From NCBI RefSeq assembly GCF_000003605.2, contig NW_003151069.1:1-11928 (forward strand): a stretch of DNA of 11,928 nt. The letters run 5' to 3'. This stretch comes from Saccoglossus kowalevskii (taxonomy: Eukaryota > Hemichordata > Enteropneusta > Harrimaniidae). Position 1 is the first letter of the stretch. Each line of letters starts with the position of its first letter. The position numbers were made by a program, and so were the translations under genes. The notes under the pieces are model-generated. The model did not search any database. It saw only the letters and a list, made by a program, of their open reading frames with translations, and was not told the DNA's origin. Shown here one piece after another: positions 7,612-11,928 of this stretch.

Positions 7612-8508
7612 GGTTTCATCACAGACATATCAAACATATTAGACAACGTTCGTGCATCTTTTTTCACTGTAATGTCAATTATTTTTAGTAGAAACACATG
7701 GAAATTTAGGCATGTTTTCAAGTTCATGAACATTTTTCCAATTTCTCTGTTATTTTTGGAGATCAAGTTGGTGATGATGTCGGCACATAGTGGGGTTTGA
7801 CCTGTTAACGTAGCGTGAAAAGTCGTACAAAGTGAACGCAAAGTTGTGCAAAGTGATTGGAAAGTTTGTAGATATATTTGTATGCTTGACCTAAATTGTT
7901 GGCATATAGAAACCCGCAGTTGTAAAGTCAAATAAATGAATAAAAGCGAGATGAAAACAGCCTATATAAGCAGAGTATCACATGAGCTGACTGACCGTAA
8001 AAATGATAGAAAACAGCATGCAAAATTGGTAAAAGCGTGCGAAACGTTGGCGGAGTTACATGTATATTTAACCTAAGTCATTGGAATGTCAACCCCGCAG
8101 TTAAATTTCGAAAACATTAAGTAAAAGTCAAGAAAATGCCAGATATATAAGCAGATTATGGCAACTGCAAACCAAATCGAAGACAAACTGCTTGCAAAGT
8201 TTTGAAAACCGATTGCAAAGTTTGTAGATTCGTTTGGGAATGTTACATATGATATTATATTGACGGGTTCCATAGTCAAAAGTTCGAAAACGTAAAACAA
8301 TATTTCGTAAATTGCCGTTAAAGTAGCGTACTATTATTCGCAGCATGTAGAGGTCATAGGTCAATTCAAGAAGTTACTCGTACAAACGCTATCAGGTTTA
8401 AAACAGTGTCAAACATGAAATAGTCGCCAGATCGAGCATATTTCAAATTGCGTAAGCAGTAGTGTTGGTAGGTGAAGAGACAAAGTTTAAAGTCAAGCTC
8501 AATCGGGC
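7555..8508 (+). repeat. Unit M9, class C
   Basis: This unit is nearly identical to M8. The differences I see are 'cagacatat' for 'catacatat' near 7623, 'gaaatagtc' for 'gaaaaagtc' near 8417, and 'gagacaaag' for 'gagataaag' near 8480. Confidence 0.96.
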
Positions 8509-8564
8509 ATGGTTAGTTCTTGCATGGGAGCTGCCTGAGAAAACCAGCTAGGGAATTTTTTTTT
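8489..8564 (+). pseudogene. 5S rRNA-like 3' half with a 1-bp C-box deletion (M10 boundary)
   Basis: One A is missing within the C-box ('gggagctgcc', near 8529), which shifts its two halves by one base. If TFIIIA contacts mattered in this copy, the change should weaken it. T-run at 8556-8564. Confidence 0.78.
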
Positions 8565-9461
8565 GGTTTCATCACATACATATCAAACATATGAGACAAC
8601 GTTCGTGCATCTTTTTTCACTGTAATGTCAATTATTTTTAGTAGAAAAACATGGAAATTTAGGCATGTTTTCAAGTTCATGAACTTTTTTCCAATTTCTC
8701 TGTTATTTTTGGAGATCAAGTTGGTGATGATGTCGGCACATAGAGGGGTTTGACCTGTTAACGTAGCGTGAAAAGTCGTACAAAGTGAACGCAAAGTTGT
8801 GCAAAATGATTGGAAAGTTTGTAGATATATTTGTATGCTTGACCTAAATTGTTGGCATATAGAAACCCGCAGTTGTAAAGTCAAATAAATGAATAAAAGC
8901 GAGATGAAAACAGCCTATATAAGCAGAGTATCACATGAGCTGACTGACCGTAAAAATGATAGAAAACAGCATGCAAAATTGGTAAAAGCGTGCGAAACGT
9001 TGGCGGAGTTACATGTATATTTAACCTAAGTCATTGGAATGTCAACCCCGCAGTTAAATTTCGAAAACATTAAGTAAAAGTCAAGAAAATGCCAGATATA
9101 TAAGCAGATTATGGCAACTGCAAACCAAATCGAAGACAAACTGCTTGCAAAGTTTTGAAAACCGATTGCAAAGTTTGTAGATTCGTTTGGGAATGTTACA
9201 TATGATATTATATTGACGGGTTCCATAGTCAAAAGTTCGAAAACGTAAAACAATATTTCGTAAATTGCCGTTAAAGTAGCGTACTATTATTCGCAGCATG
9301 TAGAGGTCATAGGTCAATTCAAGAAGTTACTCGTACAAACGCTATCAGGTTTAAAACAGTGTCAAACATGAAAAAGTCGCCAGATCGAGTATATTTCAAA
9401 TTGCGTAAGCAGTAATGTTGGTAGGTGAAGAGATAAAGTTTAAAGTCAAGCTCAATCGGGC
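8509..9461 (+). repeat. Unit M10, class C variant
   Basis: It shares 'gaactttttt', 'gcaaaatgattgg' and 'tagaggggtt' with M1 and M11. One base is missing in the 5S-like C-box ('gggagctgcc'). Near its right end it has 'cagtaatgttgg' in place of 'cagtagtgttgg'. Confidence 0.95.
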
Positions 9462-9518
9462 ATGGTTAGTTCTTGCATGGGAGACAGCCTGAGAAAACCA
9501 ACTAGGGAATTTTTTTTT
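9442..9518 (+). pseudogene. 5S rRNA-like 3' half with a C-box substitution (M11 boundary)
   Basis: The C-box reads 'gggagacagcctg', with A where the other copies have T and canonical 5S has C. 'accaactaggg' replaces 'accagctaggg'. T-run at 9510-9518. Confidence 0.78.
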
Positions 9519-10415
9519 GGTTTCATCACATACATATCAAACATATGAGACAACGTTCGTGCATCTTTTTTTCACTGTAATGTCAATTATTTTTAGTAGA
9601 AAAACATGGAAATTTAGGCATGTTTTCAAGTTCATGAACTTTTTTCCAATTTCTCTGTTATTTTTGGAGATCAAGTTGGTGATGATGTCGGCACATAGAG
9701 GGGTTTGACCTGTTAACGTAGCGTGAAAAGTCGTACAAAGTGAACGCAAAGTTGTGCAAAATGATTGGAAAGTTTGTAGATATATTTGTATGCTTGACCT
9801 AAATTGTTGGCATATAGAAACCCGCAGTTGTAAAGTCAAATAAATGAATAAAAGCGAGATGAAAACAGCCTATATAAGCAGAGTATCACATGAGCTGACT
9901 GACCGTAAAAATGATAGAAAACAGCATGCAAAATTGGTAAAAGCGTGCGAAACGTTGGCGGAGTTACATGTATATTTAACCTAAGTCATTGGAATGTCAA
10001 CCCCGCAGTTAAATTTCGAAAACATTAAGTAAAAGTCAAGAAAATGCCAGATATATAAGCAGATTATGGCAACTGCAAACCAAATCGAAGACAAACTGCT
10101 TGCAAAGTTTTGAAAACCGATTGCAAAGTTGTAGATTCGTTTGGGAATGTTACATATGATATTATATTGACGGGTTCCATAGTCAAAAGTTCGAAAACGT
10201 AAAACAATATTTCGTAAATTGCCGTTAAAGTAGCGTTCTATTATTCGCAGCATGTAGAGGTCATAGGTCAATTCAAGAAGTTACTCGTACAAACGCTATC
10301 AGGTTTAAAACAGTGTCAAACATGAAATAGTCGCCAGATCGAGCATATTTCAAATTGCGTAAGCAGTAGTGTTGGTAGGTGAAGAGATAAAGTTTAAAGT
10401 CAAGCTCAATCGGGC
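9462..10415 (+). repeat. Unit M11, class C variant, near-twin of M1
   Basis: From 9517 onward it is nearly identical to M1. Its 5S-like C-box reads 'gagacagcctg' instead of 'gagactgcctg', and 'accaactaggg' replaces 'accagctaggg'. A single T is lost near 10131 ('gcaaagttgtag'). Confidence 0.95.
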
Positions 10416-10472
10416 ATGGTTAGTTCTTGCATGGGAGACTGCCTGAGAAAACCAGCTAGGGAATTTTTTTTT
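10396..10472 (+). pseudogene. 5S rRNA-like 3' half with T9 (M12 boundary)
   Basis: Class C form, identical to that of M8. T-run at 10464-10472. Confidence 0.8.
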
Positions 10473-11370
10473 GGTTTCATCACATACATATCAAACATAT
10501 TAGACAACGTTCGTGCATCTTTTTTCACTGTAATGTCAATTATTTTTAGTAGAAACACATGGAAATTTAGGCATGTTTTCAAGTTCATGAACATTTTTCC
10601 AATTTCTCTGTTATTTTTGGAGATCAAGTTGGTGATGATGTCGGCACATAGTGGGGTTTGACCTGTTAACGTAGCGTGAAAAGTCGTACAAAGTGAACGC
10701 AAAGTTGTGCAAAGTGATTGGAAAGTTTGTAGATATATTTGTATGCTTGACCTAAATTGTTGGCATATAGAAACCCGCAGTTGTAAAGTCAAATAAATGA
10801 ATAAAAGCGAGATGAAAACAGCCTATATAAGCAGAGTATCACATGAGCTGACTGACCGTAAAAATGATAGAAAACAGCATGCAAAGTTGGTAAAAGCGTG
10901 CGAAACTTTGGCGGAGTTACATGTATATTTAACCTATTCATTGGAATGCAAACCACCCAGTTAAATTTCGAAAACATTAAGTAAAAGTCAAGAAAATGCC
11001 AGATATATAAGCAGATTATGGCAACTGCAAACCGAAAATCGAAGACAAACTGCTTGCAAAGTTTTGAAAACCGATTGCAAAGTTTGTAGATTCGTTTGGG
11101 AATGTTACATATGATATTATATTGACGGGTTCCATAGTCAAAAGTTCGAAAACGTAAAACAATATTTCGTAAATTGCCGTTAAAGTAGCGTACTATTATT
11201 CGCAGCATGTAGAGGTCATAGGTCAATTCAAGAAGTTACTCGTACAAACGCTATCAGGTTTAAAACAGTGTCAAACATGAAATAGTCGCCAGATCGAGTA
11301 TATTTCAAATTGCGTAAGCAGTAGTGTGGGTAGGTGAAGAGACAAAATTTAAAGTCAAGCTCAGTCGGGC
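10416..11370 (+). repeat. Unit M12, class C with a locally diverged patch
   Basis: The left half is class C. Around 10935-10960 there is a cluster of changes: 'aacctattcattgg' and 'gcaaaccacccag' replace 'aacctaagtcattgg' and 'gtcaaccccgcag'. The right end is closer to class B, with 'gagtatatttc', 'gtgtgggtagg' and 'ctcagtcgggcctgg'. Confidence 0.95.
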
Positions 11371-11426
11371 CTGGTTAGTTCTTGCATTGGAGACTGCCTG
11401 AGATAACCAGTTAGGAATTTTTTTTT
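11351..11426 (+). pseudogene. 5S rRNA-like 3' half, diverged C-box, T9 (M13 boundary)
   Basis: The left part is the canonical-like 'ctcagtcgggcctgg'. The C-box is changed to 'gcattggagactgcc', hitting the otherwise unchanged GGGAGAC core. The tail is 'gagataaccagttagg', one base shorter before the T-run at 11418-11426. Confidence 0.75.
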
Positions 11427-11928
11427 GGTTTCATCACATACATATCAAACATATGAGACAATGTTCGTGGATCTTTTTTTCACTGTGATGTAAATTATTT
11501 TTAGTAGAAAAACATGGAAATTTAGGCATGTTTTCAAGTTCATGAACATTTTTCCAATTTCTCTGTTATTTTTGGAGATCAAGTTGGTGATGGTGTCGGC
11601 ACATAGTGGGGTTTGACCTGTTAACGTAGCGTGAAAAGTCGTACAAAGTGAACGCAAAGTTGTGCAAAGTGATTGGAAAGTTTGTAGATATATTTGTATG
11701 CTTGACCTAACTTGTTGGCATATAGAAACCCGCAGTTGTAAAGTCAAATAAATGAATAAAAGCGAGATGAAAACAGCCTATATAAGCAGAGTATTACATG
11801 AGCAGACTGACCGTAAAAATGATAGAAAACAGCATGCAAAGTTGGTAAAAGCGTGCGAAACGTTGGCGGAGTTTCATGTATGTTTTACCTAAGTCATTGG
11901 AATGCCATCCCCGCAGTTAAATTCGAAA
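11371..11928 (+). repeat. Unit M13 (partial at the right edge), most diverged copy
   Basis: Only the first 558 bp are present. It carries about a dozen private changes, including 'cattggagac', 'gagataaccagttagg', 'cgtggatc', 'ctgtgatgtaaat', 'gatggtgtcgg', 'gtattacatgagcag', 'atgtatgttttacc' and 'gccatcccc'. The excess of private changes could mean that the array edge is near or that another subfamily begins. Confidence 0.93.

Larger units (their letters stand above)
1..11928 (+). repeat. Tandem satellite array, ~955-bp unit, about 12.5 copies
   Basis: The landmark 'tggttagttcttgcat' (one base changed in M13) recurs all along the window. Taking the base just before it as each unit start gives 927, 1884, 2840, 3796, 4752, 5706, 6601, 7555, 8509, 9462, 10416 and 11371. 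The spacings are 957, 956, 956, 956, 954, 895, 954, 954, 953, 954 and 955 bp. All copies are head-to-tail on the same strand, and both ends of the window lie inside a unit. Neighbouring copies differ by anything from three or four changes to some tens of changes. Short open frames recur in each unit on both strands, but they shift or break with single-base indels and run antisense through the 5S-like segment, so I treat none as a gene. The repeat nature is certain; the organism is not identifiable beyond a probable animal nuclear genome. Confidence 0.98.

Noticed and set aside
1-11928. CRISPR array or bacterial repeat cassette
   Set aside because: The repeats are ~955 bp with no unique spacers between them and no cas genes, which is a satellite pattern.

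Overview
The whole window is a tandem array of one repeat unit of about 955 bp, in the same orientation throughout. It holds a partial unit, eleven consecutive units and a second partial unit. It begins and ends inside a unit, so neither edge of the array is seen. I find no protein-coding gene, tRNA, intact rRNA gene, transposase, CRISPR array or bacterial-style operon. This is the appearance of satellite DNA from a nuclear eukaryotic genome. The one recognisable component is derived from 5S rRNA and reads most like the animal (vertebrate-type) 5S gene. I cannot name a species.

Each unit, counted from the base after 'cgggc', reads as follows. (1) The first 57 bp or so complete a 5S-rRNA-like 3' half that begins 20 bp before the unit boundary. 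It has an A-box-like block, an intermediate element and a C-box in the same register as a real 5S internal promoter, and it ends in a run of 6-9 T. (2) About 180 bp of AT-rich sequence with no recognisable content follows. (3) Then come three diverged internal subrepeats of about 181, 181 and 189 bp and a doubtful fourth piece of about 116 bp. The first two end in the same TATATAAGCAG motif. The first three each carry five short A-tracts spaced close to one helical turn. (4) The unit ends just before the next 5S-like element.

Units are numbered M1-M13 here. They fall into sequence classes: A (M3, most of M2, first part of M4), B (rest of M4, M5, first half of M6) and C (second half of M6, M7-M12), with M1, M10 and M11 as a close variant of C. 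M13 is the most diverged. Several units change class part-way along, which fits unequal crossing-over or gene conversion. M1 and M11, almost ten units apart, are nearly identical. M7 is shortened to 895 bp by two deletions.

The most economical reading is an array that arose from a 5S rDNA repeat or a 5S-derived element. It kept the internal-promoter half and the terminator, lost the 5' half of the gene, and was amplified together with an older ~185-bp repeat. Whether the 5S-like control regions are bound or transcribed cannot be told from sequence alone.
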